A DNA stretch of 64,000 bases from Roridomyces roridus (Eukaryota; Basidiomycota; Agaricomycetes; Agaricales; Mycenaceae): positions 3,038,001 through 3,102,000 of the forward strand of contig JARKIF010000003.1 of the NCBI GenBank assembly GCA_029378245.1, in the 5' to 3' direction. Both the position numbers and the translations under genes were made by a program. Shown here piece after piece: positions 43,428 through 54,575 of this stretch (within the stretch, counting starts at the first letter, position 1; the number at the start of each line of letters is the position of its first letter). A model generated the notes under the pieces. That model ran no database searches, was not told the DNA's origin, and saw only the letters and a list, made by a program, of their open reading frames with translations.

Positions 43428-44841
43428 ATGTCAACCAACAACTTCAACTCGCACACGACGGCAAAGAGGTCGCTGATGCCTTTGCATCCGAGATCGCTGG
43501 GAAAAACGGTGTGTGCTCCTGCCACGATTCTTCACTCCAAGCTCAACTTACACGCAGTGCTCATCACCGGAACGTCCATCGGCGGTATAGGGTTCGAAGC
43601 CGCCCGAGTCATCGCCAAATACGCCAACTTGGTCATAATAACTGGATATGACGCTGAACGGTGTGTCGAGTGTCGTTGGATACATCTTCAACTGACCCCA
43701 CTGCTTCGAGGCTTCAACACTCTGTAGACGCGATCAAGAAGGAGTTCCCCCATGCCAGCATTCGTAAACTAATCCTCGACGTCTCTTCTCTGGCTGCCGT
43801 GTCCAAGGCTGCCGCAGAGGTCAACGCCTACCCCGAGCCGCTGCATGTCCGTACCGCTTTTCCCCTATACTTCCCAGCCTCAGAACATCAGTCTCTCAGA
43901 TTCTGATCAACAACGCCGCAGCGACCCCTGCCAAATTCTCCGTCACCGAAGATGGCCTCGAGCGTCAGATGGCCACCAACCACATCGGCCCCTTCCTCTT
44001 CACAAATCTCATCCTGCCCAAGATCGTCGCTTCTCGCACACCAAGCTTGACGCCGCGCGTCATCTTCATCTCCAGCGACGCACACGCGTTCACTCCGGGA
44101 CTCGATATCAGCACACTCGCTCAGCCAACGCCGGAGAAGTACAAGACCGTGTTTGAGCCGTATAAGGACACCAAGAGCGCGAACGTACTCACCACGGTCG
44201 AGCTGGCCAGCCGCTTGAAAGGGAAGGTCAACGTCTATACGTTGCATCCAGGCTGTGAGTGTCCCTTTCCCCAGTTCACGGCCTCTTTTTTTCCTCAACC
44301 CCTTTTTCCAAAGTGATCTATTCTGGTCTTATGTCCAAGCCCGGGAGTCTGGCTGATTTGCAGGAATACAGCGAGTTTTATTGCGAGACTTGCCCGATAC
44401 TCGGTTGACGCAAGGCCAACAGAGATTCTTGACGCGGACGGCCAACCGAACAAGGACCTGCCGTATGAGTGGAAGACGGTTCCCGAGGGCGCTGCAACGT
44501 GAGTTCTCAAGTTACCCTGCATTCTTTCCATCCAACCGTGATCGCAGAACTGTCGTGGCGGCCTTCGACCCCGGGCTGTCCGGTTTGTTTCTGCCTTGTT
44601 CGAAACATGTCCATACGATGCTGATCGAAGGCACTTTGCCGACAAGTCTGGCGCGTATCTCAGAGACTGCCAGGTTACGAAGGACGATGTCGCGCCCCAT
44701 TCGATTGATCCTGTGAGTCAAGTCATTCTATGTTCTCCTTTGCTCCTTTCGAGGTTTGACGTAGTATCTGTACCATAGGAGCGGGCGTCGCAGCTTTGGA
44801 AGGCCACAGAAAAGATCGTCGGGCAGTCGTTTGACATTTAG
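43428..44841 (+). CDS. Short-chain dehydrogenase/reductase (SDR), copy 1
   Basis: Predicted NAD(P)-dependent oxidoreductase, retinol-dehydrogenase-like. Blocks: LITGTSIGGIGFEAARVIA (TGxxxGxG cofactor site) near 43560, then LILDVSSLAAV, LINNAAATPAKFSV (NNAA), MATNHIGPFLFTNLI, VIFISSDAH and the candidate active-site YKDTKSAN (YxxxK) near 44160, then VNVYTLHPG and a C-terminal ASQLWKATEKIVGQSFDI. Around eight exons. Relative to the paralog at 49258 one A is missing near 43472 (AAGAGG here, AAAGAAG there), which throws the ATG out of frame with the rest. This may be a sequencing error or real inactivation. The substrate is unknown. Confidence 0.75.
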
Positions 44842-45069
44842 GTTGTTCGGCAGACTCTTTGGCGCTCAGTTGCAATCGCTAGTTTCCCAGCATTAAGTGA
44901 CCAGTAGAGCATCATATAGACATGATACAGATGAACTCCTTCGGATATGAGGACGATGAACGAGGAGATTGTGGGAGAGATTTTTTTTGTGTTTCTCGAC
45001 GATTGCAAATGGAATGGACATGGACGTGATCATGACATTCGACACGAAAATGAAAGACAGAGATGGACG

Positions 45070-45682
45070 TTATAGATTTGACGACAGCGGCTGCGGGTGG
45101 TCCGTCACCCGCCCAACGATATTGTATCGTTTTCTAGCAAACAGTGAGTATGTGCGGCGGACATAGAGAAACATTGCCACACGCACGAAAAGAAACTATG
45201 CCAATCGTCGAGCACCTTCCGATCCTTCTCATTCAGCCCGCTATAGTCCGGGATCGCATCTTCGGGTTTCAAGCTGGACATCCCAAGGCCCTTGGAACCA
45301 TCTTTGCCGGCGAAGATGCTGTACGATTTGCCGGGGCCATACACATCGGCCTTGTGCGAGACGTCGAATACAGTGCCTGGAATCCAGCTCAGATCGAGGA
45401 AAGAGGAGCGGAGGAGGTGGCCAAACCCTTTATCGAGACGTATATGGGCTTGGAAGGGTCTGAGCCATCGAATTCCCTGAGTTGCTCGAGCGTGAAAGGG
45501 TCGTCTTTCGGCGGGGCGAGGTCATCGCGGGGGGCCTGCATGATGGTCTTGACGGGTTTCTCTGGATCGGGAGCTACTGGAGGAAGTGCTCGCGTTCGTT
45601 CCGCAGAGTAGTAGCGGTGTGCGAGGTACAGCGCGGGGAGAAGGAGTACGAAGGCGTATTTGATGAGGCCAAGGAGGGTCAT
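45070..45682 (-). CDS. Dap1/MAPR-like cytochrome b5-fold heme protein
   Basis: Membrane-anchored heme-binding protein of the progesterone-receptor-component family; yeast and mammalian members stabilise cytochromes P450 in sterol synthesis. The start at 45682 (MTLLGLIKYAFVLLLPALYL) is an N-terminal membrane helix, followed by a Pro/Asp linker and the MAPR domain: FTLEQLREFDGSDPSKPIYV, intron (acceptor near 45345), GTVFDVSHKADVYGPGKSY, SIFAGKDGSKGLGMSS and VLDDWHSFFS, intron, KRYNIVGRV. Tyr residues expected to ligate heme are present. Three exons, in frame throughout. Its start codon is only 38 bp from that of the divergent SDR gene at 45721. Confidence 0.9.
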
Positions 45683-45720
45683 ATTATGTAAGGCGATGCC
45701 CCTTGCTTCTCACCGTCATC
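45683..45720. promoter_or_regulatory. 38-bp gap between divergent start codons
   Basis: The Dap1-like gene starts at 45682 on the minus strand and the SDR gene at 45721 on the plus strand. Promoter elements of each must lie in or beyond the other's transcript, so coupled expression is plausible. No TATA-like box was seen in the gap. Confidence 0.45.
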
Positions 45721-46710
45721 ATGCCACCCTTGGCTCAAGTACTCAAAAGTAACGCTGCGTTTTTGCCCAAAGGCTCCAAACCAATAGCACTCTTTCTCGG
45801 TGGCACGTCTGGCATCGGCCGAGCCATGGCCACGCGTTTCGCCCACTACACGAAAGGCGAGGCTCACATCGTCGTCGTGGGCCGCAATCAGCAAGCCGCA
45901 CAGGCCACTATCTCATCCTTCCCCTCCAAAACGAGCTCCGAGTTTGTCGAATGCGACGCGACGCTCATGAAGAACGTCGGAGCCACCACATCTTCCCTTT
46001 TGTCCCGTCTTCCCGCGACTCAATCTCCTCGTTCTCTCACCGGGTTTCTTCTCCGTCTTTGCGGGGAGAGAGGAAACCAGCGAAGGCATCGACAAGAAGC
46101 TCGCGCTTCTTTACTACGCTCGGTGGAGATTCATCCATGACCTGATGCCCCTCCTGCGGAACGCCGCCGATGCTTCCGAGGAGGCCAAAGTCTACTCAGT
46201 CTTGGGCGCCGGCACAGGGTGTAAAATTGACCTCGAGGACCTGGGACTGAAGAAGCTGTATGGGGCGGTGAAGGCTGCTATGACTGCGGCGACTTACACA
46301 GATCTCGCCATGGAGGTCAGTTGGCGATTCCCTCTTGCAACGATGTCTTTACCTTCCACAGAAATTCTCCGCCGACAACCCCTCCGTTCAATTCACACAT
46401 GCATTCCCAGGCCTAGTGCGCACGCCGATGATGCTACCCAGACACTGGCTGCTCAAGCCGTTCGCGCCTCTCGTCACCATGGCATCCTATCCGTTTACTG
46501 TTTCTCCCGAGGTTCGTGTCCGTTTGAATTCGCACTCAAGCTCAAGTTCGTTTGTAGGTCTGCGCCGAATACCAACTCTCGGCATTGTTCGACTCGAAGC
46601 CCGGTTTTACGCGCAGGGGTGCAAAGGGCGACGATATTGGTTATGAGTATGCAAACCCAGAGAGTGTACGTCAGCTGTGGGAGCATACTGTTGCTGCTAC
46701 AAATGCATAA
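45721..46710 (+). CDS. SDR family oxidoreductase, divergent from Dap1
   Basis: Predicted NAD(P)-dependent reductase of a mushroom-wide SDR group distinct from the 43428/49258 pair. It starts MPPLAQVLKSNAAFLPKGSK, then the cofactor motif ALFLGGTSGIGRAMA, IVVVGRNQQAA, LNLLVLSPGFFSVFAGREET, ARWRFIHDLMPLLRNA, FTHAFPGLVRTPMMLPRHW and a C-terminal NPESVRQLWEHTVAATNA. The usual YxxxK is not obvious, as in relatives where the active site is degenerate. A CCC run at 46012-46014 appears to have one extra C, because LLSRLP and LNLLVLSPGF are a single base out of phase and no intron fits. The end at 46710 is clear. Confidence 0.8.
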
Positions 46711-47784
46711 TTCTTGAATCGAGGTGCGTTTTTCTTGGGCCCAAAGCAACGCTGAGTACGTTTCTCAGCACGGATAGTTTTCTGCGGACGACTGTACATA
46801 CTTGTGCCGATACTTCCGAATCATCAGCTTGAATTTCATCGCCACCGTGCAAGGCCGAGCGTCCTTTCTTCCACCGCCAACAGTTGTACTTAATCTTGCC
46901 TGTATCGCAGTGGAACCAACGTGTTTGGCCCCAAGTATCTCTCCGGCGACGGTAGACTGCACTACGGCTTATCCTCGCAGGCAAAAAAAAAGTCCGTGAC
47001 GTTAGGTTGGGACTTTTCGGCCCCGAACCTTACTGGTCGACTGATTCCTGGGACTCGCCGCGCATGTGAAGAACAAACCATCCTGGCGTCAACATTCGCC
47101 GGCTCATCTCGGGATTCCTATCATCAGTCGTGGTCCTTGGAGAATAGATTCAACTTCCAAACGCTGTCATCGCAACCGAAGAGCCTAGCACTGGCTAGCA
47201 GACGTTGCTCCCGTGGCGTATGCCGCGGATTCCCTCCCAACGGCAAGACGTCCGTCAGTGTGCGATTTGGAGCTATGTCAATGTGTGCATCTCCGTCCTG
47301 CGGCTAGTTGCATTGAGCGGAGGGGTCAAGACTTTCTAATTCTGGAGATGGAAACTCATGATCACGGATTGTATCCCAGGGCATAGCCGAGAGAACAAGC
47401 GGTATATCGCGGGAGCCTTGGGAACCGGCGGAATTCCCTGATGGACCCACTAACCCACATGGCCGTGCAAAGCTTTCCTCGCAATTTCCGGAAAGCCGAG
47501 GTGACGAACTGTTCTGCGACTCTGATTTGCTCCGAACCTCAAAGCATGCGCGACAAAGATTACACTCGAGCCATGCGACCCAAGCGTTCAACCGCTGACT
47601 CGGACGGATGACGGCGTGGGCCTTCCACGCGATTTCGATTATTACGGAAGACGGGAGGTCAGATGTTCATGTGCGTAATTCCTGAGCCGGCGGACTGCCG
47701 GACTGCCCTTGGACTGCCCTAAGCTGATGTTCGGAAACGCGGGCTTCTGATGGTTTTTTCCGGTCGGCGTCTTGCGTTATAACG

Positions 47785-48862
47785 ATGGTCATCTCAACTC
47801 AGCACTCCGCAATACACTGTTCCATGAAGCCAGGATCCCATATATTCTCCTCTGCTCGATGCTGGAGTGCGACCATTCCGCGATGCGTACATGTCGCGAT
47901 TCTCTTCACGTGGACGGATTACAAGACGATCCTACTCCCGGTGGTTCGGGTGAAACCGCTCGGGTGTCATGTATGATACTAACCTCACATCAGACGACGT
48001 TCGCGTGCTCAACCGCCCCCATCCACTCCCTCTCCGACTTCCTTCACACCCTGGTATTCATTTGGTTTCACCTCCTCCTCTGCAACATCTCGAACCAAGC
48101 GCGCAGCAAAGACGAGGATGCAATCAACCGCCCGTGGAGGCCATTACCCTCGGGATTGATTACGGAGGCTCAAGCGATCTGGTTGCGATATGCAACGGCG
48201 CTCTTCTGCCTTCTATTGTCAGTACAGTATGGTTGGGAGCTTGTCCTCGTAACAACGGCGCTGATCGCCACAACCTGGGTCTATGACGAAGGTGGAGGGT
48301 CCAAGACCGTCATCGGGAAGAATCTATGCAACGTCGGGGGGTATGTGGCGTTTGAAGTTGGGGCGACTAGGCTAATGGGCAAGTCCTCTCTCCGGCTGAC
48401 AAACTTACTCACATACCTCTAGGAGTCGCGCACGGTCTGGACACTGTGTCCCTCGCTGCCATCTGTATTAGCGGCGTCTTGATATTCACGACAATTCAGG
48501 CACAGGACTTTGCCGACGTCGAGGGGGACGCGGCGTCTGGTCGAGTCACATTTCCCGTTTACGCTCCCGAGCTCTCGAGGGCGTTCACACTCTTTGCGGT
48601 GATCGCATGGTCGATGTTTCTCGGCTGGTTCTGGCATCTCGGGCCCATGGTCAGCGCTGCTTTGGGACTCTTTGGAGTGTATGTTGGAGCGCGGTATTAT
48701 TTGTGCAGGACGGTGGAGATGGACGAGGTGTCCTATCTGATTTTCAACGTCAGTTTTTCGCGCCCGCTTCGTTTTATTGACGATCCCTCCACAAATTAGG
48801 TCTGGCTCATGTGCGCCAATATACTCCCGCTTCATGCACGTACGGGCCTTCTGGGATTCTAA
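47785..48862 (+). CDS. UbiA-superfamily prenyltransferase / terpene-cyclase-like membrane protein
   Basis: Predicted membrane enzyme acting on isoprenyl diphosphates. It starts MVISTQHSAIHCSMKPGSHI. After an intron comes a membrane helix (LHTLVFIWFHLLLCNISNQA) running into the first Asp-rich motif NQARSKDEDAINRPWRPLPS, a signature of fungal UbiA-like proteins. More helices follow (YATALFCLLLSVQYGWELVL), then VIGKNLCNVGGYVAFEVGAT and the second Asp motif QDFADVEGDAASGRVTFPVY. The second intron appears to use a GC donor (GCAAGT, about 48379); the last is GT-AG (48751-48800). It ends at 48862 (ARTGLLGF). Both metal-binding motifs are intact. Substrate and product unknown; relatives include meroterpenoid prenyltransferases and sesquiterpene cyclases. 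46711-47784 upstream shows no gene. Confidence 0.85.
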
Positions 48863-49257
48863 TTGTCTTCAGTATCTTAATCTATTCATATTTACTTGGT
48901 TGGGTCCCAAGTGGACTGACCCTGCGCCGCTGAGTGTCAGGAAAGGCGCAGGATTCTCGAGGACCGGCACAAACCGCCACTCGTATCTACCGCAACTCTT
49001 GTTCCTCTGATTCGATGAGAATTTCTATGCCAACTCACGCAGATGCGTGGATTGGAACAACGGCGATCATTGGATCACTTTGTTCCGCATCAATGTATCT
49101 CCCGGTCGATCGGACATTGGTGGATGCTGAGTAATGGATGCCCCTCAGTACAATCTCTGATCTCCGAGAATCGGAAAAAAGTCCCATGGTAAGCAGATCC
49201 ATATAAGTAACTGAGTGGGCCCACTTACGTTGGTACATCGAATCCTACTTACTTGCA

Positions 49258-50637
49258 ATGTCTAACAGAAACTTCGACTCGCACACGACGGCAAAAGAAG
49301 TCGCTGACACATTTTCTTCCGAGATCGCTGGGAAAAACGGTGTGTCTTGCGAGGCTCAATCATCTCGCTCGAGCTCACATGTGCGTGCAGTTCTCATCAC
49401 GGGGACGTCCATAGGCGGGATCGGGTTCGAAGATGCCCGGGTCATCGCGCGCGCCGTACGCCAACTTGGTCATTATCACCGGTTACAACGCTGAACGGTT
49501 TGTGGCCACCGTGACTGATTCATTTACGACCTGACCTATCTACTCTTCAAGACTTCAAATTGCCGAGAACGCAATCAAAAAGGAGGTTCCCCAGGCCAAC
49601 ATCCGTCAACTCATTCTCGACGTCTCCTCCCTCTCTGATGTGCGCAGGGCTGCGGCAGAAGTCAACGCCTACCCCGAACCACTGCATGTGTGTACCCCAT
49701 ATCTCCTACACTGTTCGACCTGAACGCCACTTTCGCAGATCCTGATTAACAACGCCGCAGCGACCCCAGCCAAATACTCCGTCACCGAAGACGGTCTCGA
49801 GCGTCAGATGGCCACCAACCACGTTGGGCCTTTCCTCTTCACGAATCTCATCTTTCCCAAGATCCTTGCTTCTCGTACCGAGACAGTAACACCGCGCGTG
49901 GTCTTCGTCGCCAGCGAAGCACACAGGCTCATTCCGGGATTCGATATCACCACACTCGCGCAGCCGATTCCTGATAAATACAAGGACATATTCGAGCCCT
50001 ACAACGACACCAAGAGCGCGAACATTCTCAACGCAGTCGAGCTCGCACGTCGCGTGAAAGGGAAGGTCAACGTCTATTCGTTGCATCCCGGGTGTGCGTA
50101 TCCTTCTTTCCTGTGCTTCGTGAATTATGTTGATTCCCGAAGTGATTTACTCCAACTTTTTGACCAAAGAGGAGACTCGCGCGGATTTGCTAGCGATTAG
50201 TAAGTTTCCTGAGGCTTGCTCAATGCTTGATTGACGACTATTTCAGATGTCCTGAACACGGACGGAAGCCCGAACAAGGACCTTCCGTATCTCAAGTGGA
50301 AGACGGTTCCTGAGGGCGCTGCAACGTGAGTCTCAGTCTGATATCTGCTGCATTGGCCCGCGCCAGGTTTGGATCTAAATGGGATCCATGTAGAACTGTC
50401 GCAGCCGCCTTCGACCCCGGGCTCTCCGGTTTGTTTCCGATTTATTCCAGACGTTCTCTGTATACTGACCGGAGGACACTTTGCAGACAAGACTGGCGCG
50501 TATCTGAGAGACTGCCAGATTGCAAATGACGTGTTGCCTCATTCCTCCGAACCCGTGAGTCCACTCTTCTTCACATGCTTTCCGATCGAATTTTGACACG
50601 GTATGTGACATAGGAGCGAGCGTCGGGTGTTGTATAA
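49258..50637 (+). pseudogene. Short-chain dehydrogenase/reductase (SDR), copy 2, frameshifted and 3'-truncated
   Basis: Paralog of the gene at 43428. The N-terminus MSNRNFDSHTTAKEVADTF is intact, and LITGTSIGGIGFEDARVIA follows an intron. Four extra bases at about 49447-49462 (GCGCGCGCCG region) break the frame before NLVIITGYNAER. The rest matches copy 1: LILDVSSLSDV, LINNAAATPAKYSV, MATNHVGPFLFTNLI, YNDTKSAN and VNVYSLHPG. The last exon stops after ERASGVV at 50637, losing the SQLWKATEKI end present in copy 1. It lies tail-to-tail with the second DUF4139 copy. Confidence 0.78.
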
Positions 50638-50674
50638 ATATGATTGCGGTGCGGTGCGTGGCTGTATCGACTAC

Positions 50675-52324
50675 CTACAAACCGACAACCTTTGTACTGG
50701 CTGGAGTGACATTGACCTCCCACTCGAGCGCCAGATTCATCTTGCCCTGAGCCGGTACCGTACAAATCCAATTCAACTTCCTATCCAGTCCCAACGACTC
50801 GATCTCGCATCCTGGCTCATCGACCCCATCCCACTGGGCCTTGACGCCCTTGGCAACCTTCACCACCTGGGGCTCCTTTGGCGCGTTCTTGGACGTCCCT
50901 TCGCCAATCGAAGGCACAGTCAATGCCGGGTTCGTGAGCTTGACTTCGATAGCCGAGTTTTGCGACGTCGGGACGTGGTCGATGATCTTGAGTTGGTCGA
51001 TCCCGACAGATTTCGTATTGAATACCGTGATTCTCTGGGAGAAAAGGTGGTTGGCGCTGCGGCTGACGAAACCCGAGTGCGAGAGCTTTTTGATGACGGG
51101 GTGGTAGGTTACGCGGATGGAAGTGTCGATACTGCGGGAGCGTGATAAGTTATATGAGCCTCCAGGCGCTGCGAAACAGGGACTGACCCCAGTGGACAAT
51201 CGAAGCTCTCTTGCGGGCTGACCGCAGGAACAACTGAACGTGAGATGAAACTCCCGTCGACGTACACGCTCGCAGTCCCTTCCAACAGGGTGTACTCTGA
51301 CGCGTTCGTCACGCGCGCCTACAACGAGTCAGGTCTCCGAATCTCGCTGTGCGGAAGTGCATACCTTGAGGTGCGTCTTGGTGTCGATTTTCGGGACACA
51401 GACCCACGACATGACGGCCTTGAGGCTCAACTCCACGATCGTGAAATTGTGCACATCGCCGTCGCAAGGAATGGTCACGAGCCCAGGGACGCGGAAGGTA
51501 GCGCTGACGTTCCCCTTGGAACTCACAGCAGCCCCCGCGTGGTCCATCGGCACCTCCGATTCCTCCTCGGGCACCTCGGACGTGTGAGGCACAGTTCGCG
51601 ATCGGTAGTACACACCCGAGGGCGGGGCCGACTGCTGGCTGGCACCTCTGCCCACCGATTTGCTGGACTTGAAAGCGGGCTGGTAGATATGGAGGTTCCA
51701 CGGGGACAGTTCGGGGATATCTAACCCGAATGTGGGAGTGGACGTCTCCAACTGGAGAGGCACGTCGTCCCAGCACTTGTGGAAATCAGCCGAGCCGTCG
51801 GCGGAATCGAATCATGAGGGAAACAAACGCACCTCGCCCGTATTCTGCTCGACGGCCGCTTTGTAAATGAGGGTGACGGGGTTCTCTTTGGTGTCCATAT
51901 CGACGCGGATGTCGTACAAGGCAGTCCAACTCGCGAATGGGACAGCTGGGGAAAGTTCAAGCCACGCATAGACAATTCAGCCCGTGGACGCACCATAGAT
52001 CAAAGCAATCTCAACATCCTTGGCCGACGGGGCAAAGAGCCCGACAGCAACTTTCGTCCGCAGTTTGTCGTCCTCGTGGGGAGTGCGCAACCGTGCGCTC
52101 TCGATCGCAATCTCACAATCCACGACGTTCAGCTCGGAAGTAAGCTGCGCCTTCTGTGCGTCCAACCGACCCCCGCTCGTTTCGCAAGTTTCCAGGACTT
52201 TATCAAGACTAGCCACCTCGAGGTGCTGCACGGCGAGCGAGTCGAGATACTTGTCGAGTGAGGCCAGCGATTTTTGGCAGCGCGCGAGGCCGTTGGCGAG
52301 CTTCTCGCGTTTGGCCTGCAGCTC
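50675..52324 (-). pseudogene. DUF4139-family gene, copy 2, 5' end cut off by a Copia retrotransposon
   Basis: Paralog of 31844-33872. From the 3' end: NWICTVPAQGKMNLALEWEV near 50750, IDTSIRVTYHPVIKKLSHSG near 51110, AVSPQESFDCPLG near 51200, and a coiled-coil-like exon near 52300-52000 (ELQAKREKLANGLARCQKS; ASLDKYLDSLAVQHLEV). Coding sequence runs right up to the LTR at 52325; the DUF4140 part and start codon are not seen in the window beyond the element. The remaining frames look open, so the insertion is probably recent relative to the duplication. Confidence 0.85.
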
Positions 52325-52501
52325 TGTTGTAGTAATCATTATTCCCCGACCTTCTACCCGATTCTATTTACTCAGCTATTACTAAGTCTCTCTTCACTAT
52401 AGTAGAATATTCTAGATATTATCCGTGGTATATAAGCCTGTAGTTGTACCACTGAATGCATTATTCTTCTCTTGTTCACACTCATCGAACATCATCCAAC
52501 A
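52325..52501 (+). repeat. 5' LTR (177 bp)
   Basis: Starts TGTTGTAGTAATCATTATTC and ends CATCCAACA, with TGTTG/CAACA terminal inversions. TATATAAG near 52429 is a candidate TATA box. Confidence 0.9.
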
Positions 52502-52504
52502 ATA

Positions 52505-52516
52505 GGTTATGGGCCC
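52505..52516 (+). promoter_or_regulatory. Primer-binding site complementary to an internal part of initiator tRNA-Met
   Basis: GGTTATGGGCCC lies 3 bp after the LTR. The same sequence serves Drosophila copia, which primes from a half-molecule of tRNA-iMet. Confidence 0.75.
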
Positions 52517-52656
52517 CGGCCGTAACTGAACTTCTCCTGAATAATCACACGTCTATCACCAGCTTGACAGCTCAAACCGTCACACGCTTTGATCACCGTT
52601 TTTCGACGCACACTGGACGCCTCTCGATCTACACCTAGCATCACCACATTATCATC

Positions 52657-54224
52657 ATGTCCGAATCATCGACATCCGCCTACCGCATCCAGCATCTCCT
52701 TGGGGAGGAGAATTACGCTACATGGGCTGTGAAAATAACCGACATTCTCACCGATCAGAATCTGATCGAATATGTCACCGGTACTATTCCACGCCCCGTC
52801 CACACCCTTAACGCCAGTGGAGAAATCGTTGATCCACAGGGCGCGGAGGCGAAGGAAATTCTTGATTGGGATCGTAAGGACCGACAGGCCCTCTCCCAGA
52901 TCCGTCTTCGTGTTTCCGACGATCCGTTGGTGTACATTACTGACGCCACATCGTCATCCACAGCCTGGACCACCCTTGCCGACACCTATCAGCCGAAAGG
53001 TGTGATCGCCATCGTCCTTCTCCGTCGGCAACTCTCACGCCTCCACTGCGAGGAAGGTGGGAACATTGAAGAGCACATTCGAGCTCTCAAAAATCTACGC
53101 ACCAAGTTGGCCGCACAGGGCGCCAAACTATCGGAGGAGGAATACTCCATCACCCTTCTCACGTCACTGCCGGATTCCTGGGACACTTTTACCTCAGGCA
53201 TCGACACGGCATCGTTGACGGACTCCACCAAACTCGTGGCTCGTATTCTCGAGCAGGACCGCCGGCGACGAGCCAAACCCTCATCCGACGAGGTAGCGCT
53301 CCCGGCACACGGCAAGAAATTCGGCAAGCCCGCCAAATTCAACGCCAAAGTCACATGCTATGGCTGCGGCAGAATTGGGCACATGGTTTCGGATTGCCAC
53401 GACGTGAAAGCTGGGAGAACATTCACACAGTCCCAGAAGGAGCAGAACACGCGCCAATCAAAGGAGCGTTATGCCAATAAGAATCACGCACACATCGCGG
53501 AACCAATCCCTAGCCCCGAATCATCGGATTTTGCTTTTATGGCACGGGACTCCACCGCACCCGCTCTGTCCCCTGACGCCTGGCTCGCCGATTCCGGCGC
53601 CACGTCTCACATCATCAAGAAGCGGGAATTCTTCACCACCTACGCGCACAGTGACCGAACCATCACTGGTTTCGGCAGTGTGAAGTGTGACGGCACCGGC
53701 TCCGCTGGCATTGCCTCTCATGTCAAGAGTTCGGCATACAACATCACACTCAATAATTCCCTTCACGTCCCCAGCTCGCCATACAACCTCTTGTCCATCA
53801 GCCGCATTGCCGATGCTGGCTTTCTGATCCAATTTGACGGTGATTGCATGCACGTATTCACCAAGGGATCCAGTCGACGTGAAATCATGCGTGGCAGAAA
53901 GATCGGTAACCTCTACTTACTCCAGATCACTCAACCTGCCAACCGCATCACGGCCGCCGCCGCCGCCATGCCCGCTGTTCCATCAGTCCCATCACCCGTT
54001 CCGACTGCACCCGCCGTTTCCACTGTACCAACCTTTGCCGCCGTTGCTCCCGCACACTCATGGGACAAATGGCATCGTATTTTTGGCCATATCTCGCCGG
54101 CATCCATCCGGATGTTGAAGAACAATAACATGGTCAACGGGATGAGGGTTGATCCCACAAGCACACCCTCGGCACAGTGTGTGGCATGCATCAAAACAAA
54201 GCCAAGTCACACATCGCTCCGTTT
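52657..54224 (+). pseudogene. Copia gag, protease and start of integrase (interrupted)
   Basis: The frame starts MSESSTSAYRIQHLLGEENY. The gag region (UBN2-type) continues through YATWAVKITDILTDQN. The zinc knuckle is CYGCGRIGHMVSDC near 53350, the aspartic protease motif WLADSGATSHI near 53580, and the pre-integrase block WHRIFGHISPASIRM near 54070, with CVACIKTK after it. The reading frame runs into the nested element at 54225. All motifs are intact to that point. Confidence 0.93.
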
Positions 54225-54469
54225 GGGCCAGGATATTTCGCCGCGTCTGGGGTGAATCGGCGGGGAAGCGGCGTTAATTTGGCATTGACGCGGCACAAAG
54301 TGCGGCAGTTGACTGAATATGCTGCCAATCCACGGTTCCTTGTTCATTTTTCTCCGGCACACATGTGAGGCGGAGACATTGAATGTGGTCCACGACGATG
54401 GTCAAGGAATGAGCTTCCTTGAGTGCATGGATCCCGAGTTCGGCGCTAGTGTTCGACTGCCAAAGATGC

Positions 54470-54575
54470 GGCGACGCGGCGATGACGCGGCGATGGTGCG
54501 GCGATGATGCGGCGATGGTGCGGCGATGATGCGGCGGACGCGGCGAAGTTGACCATAACTTCGCCGCGTCGGACA
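54470..54575. repeat. Subterminal GATGCGGCG tandem array with perfect palindrome
   Basis: Tandem variants of GATGCGGCG lead into arms 54537-54550 (GACGCGGCGAAGTT) and 54557-54570 (AACTTCGCCGCGTC) around a 6-nt spacer. The arm repeats the inner part of the terminal inverted repeat, so these may be transposase-binding sites. Confidence 0.75.

Noticed and set aside
43418..43651. Non-ATG start restoring the SDR copy 1 frame
   Set aside because: It begins with TTG and its N-terminus does not match the paralog; a one-base deletion after the ATG at 43428 explains it better.
46711..47784. Small frames in the intergenic region before the UbiA-like gene
   Set aside because: Short, unmatched and overlapping on both strands.
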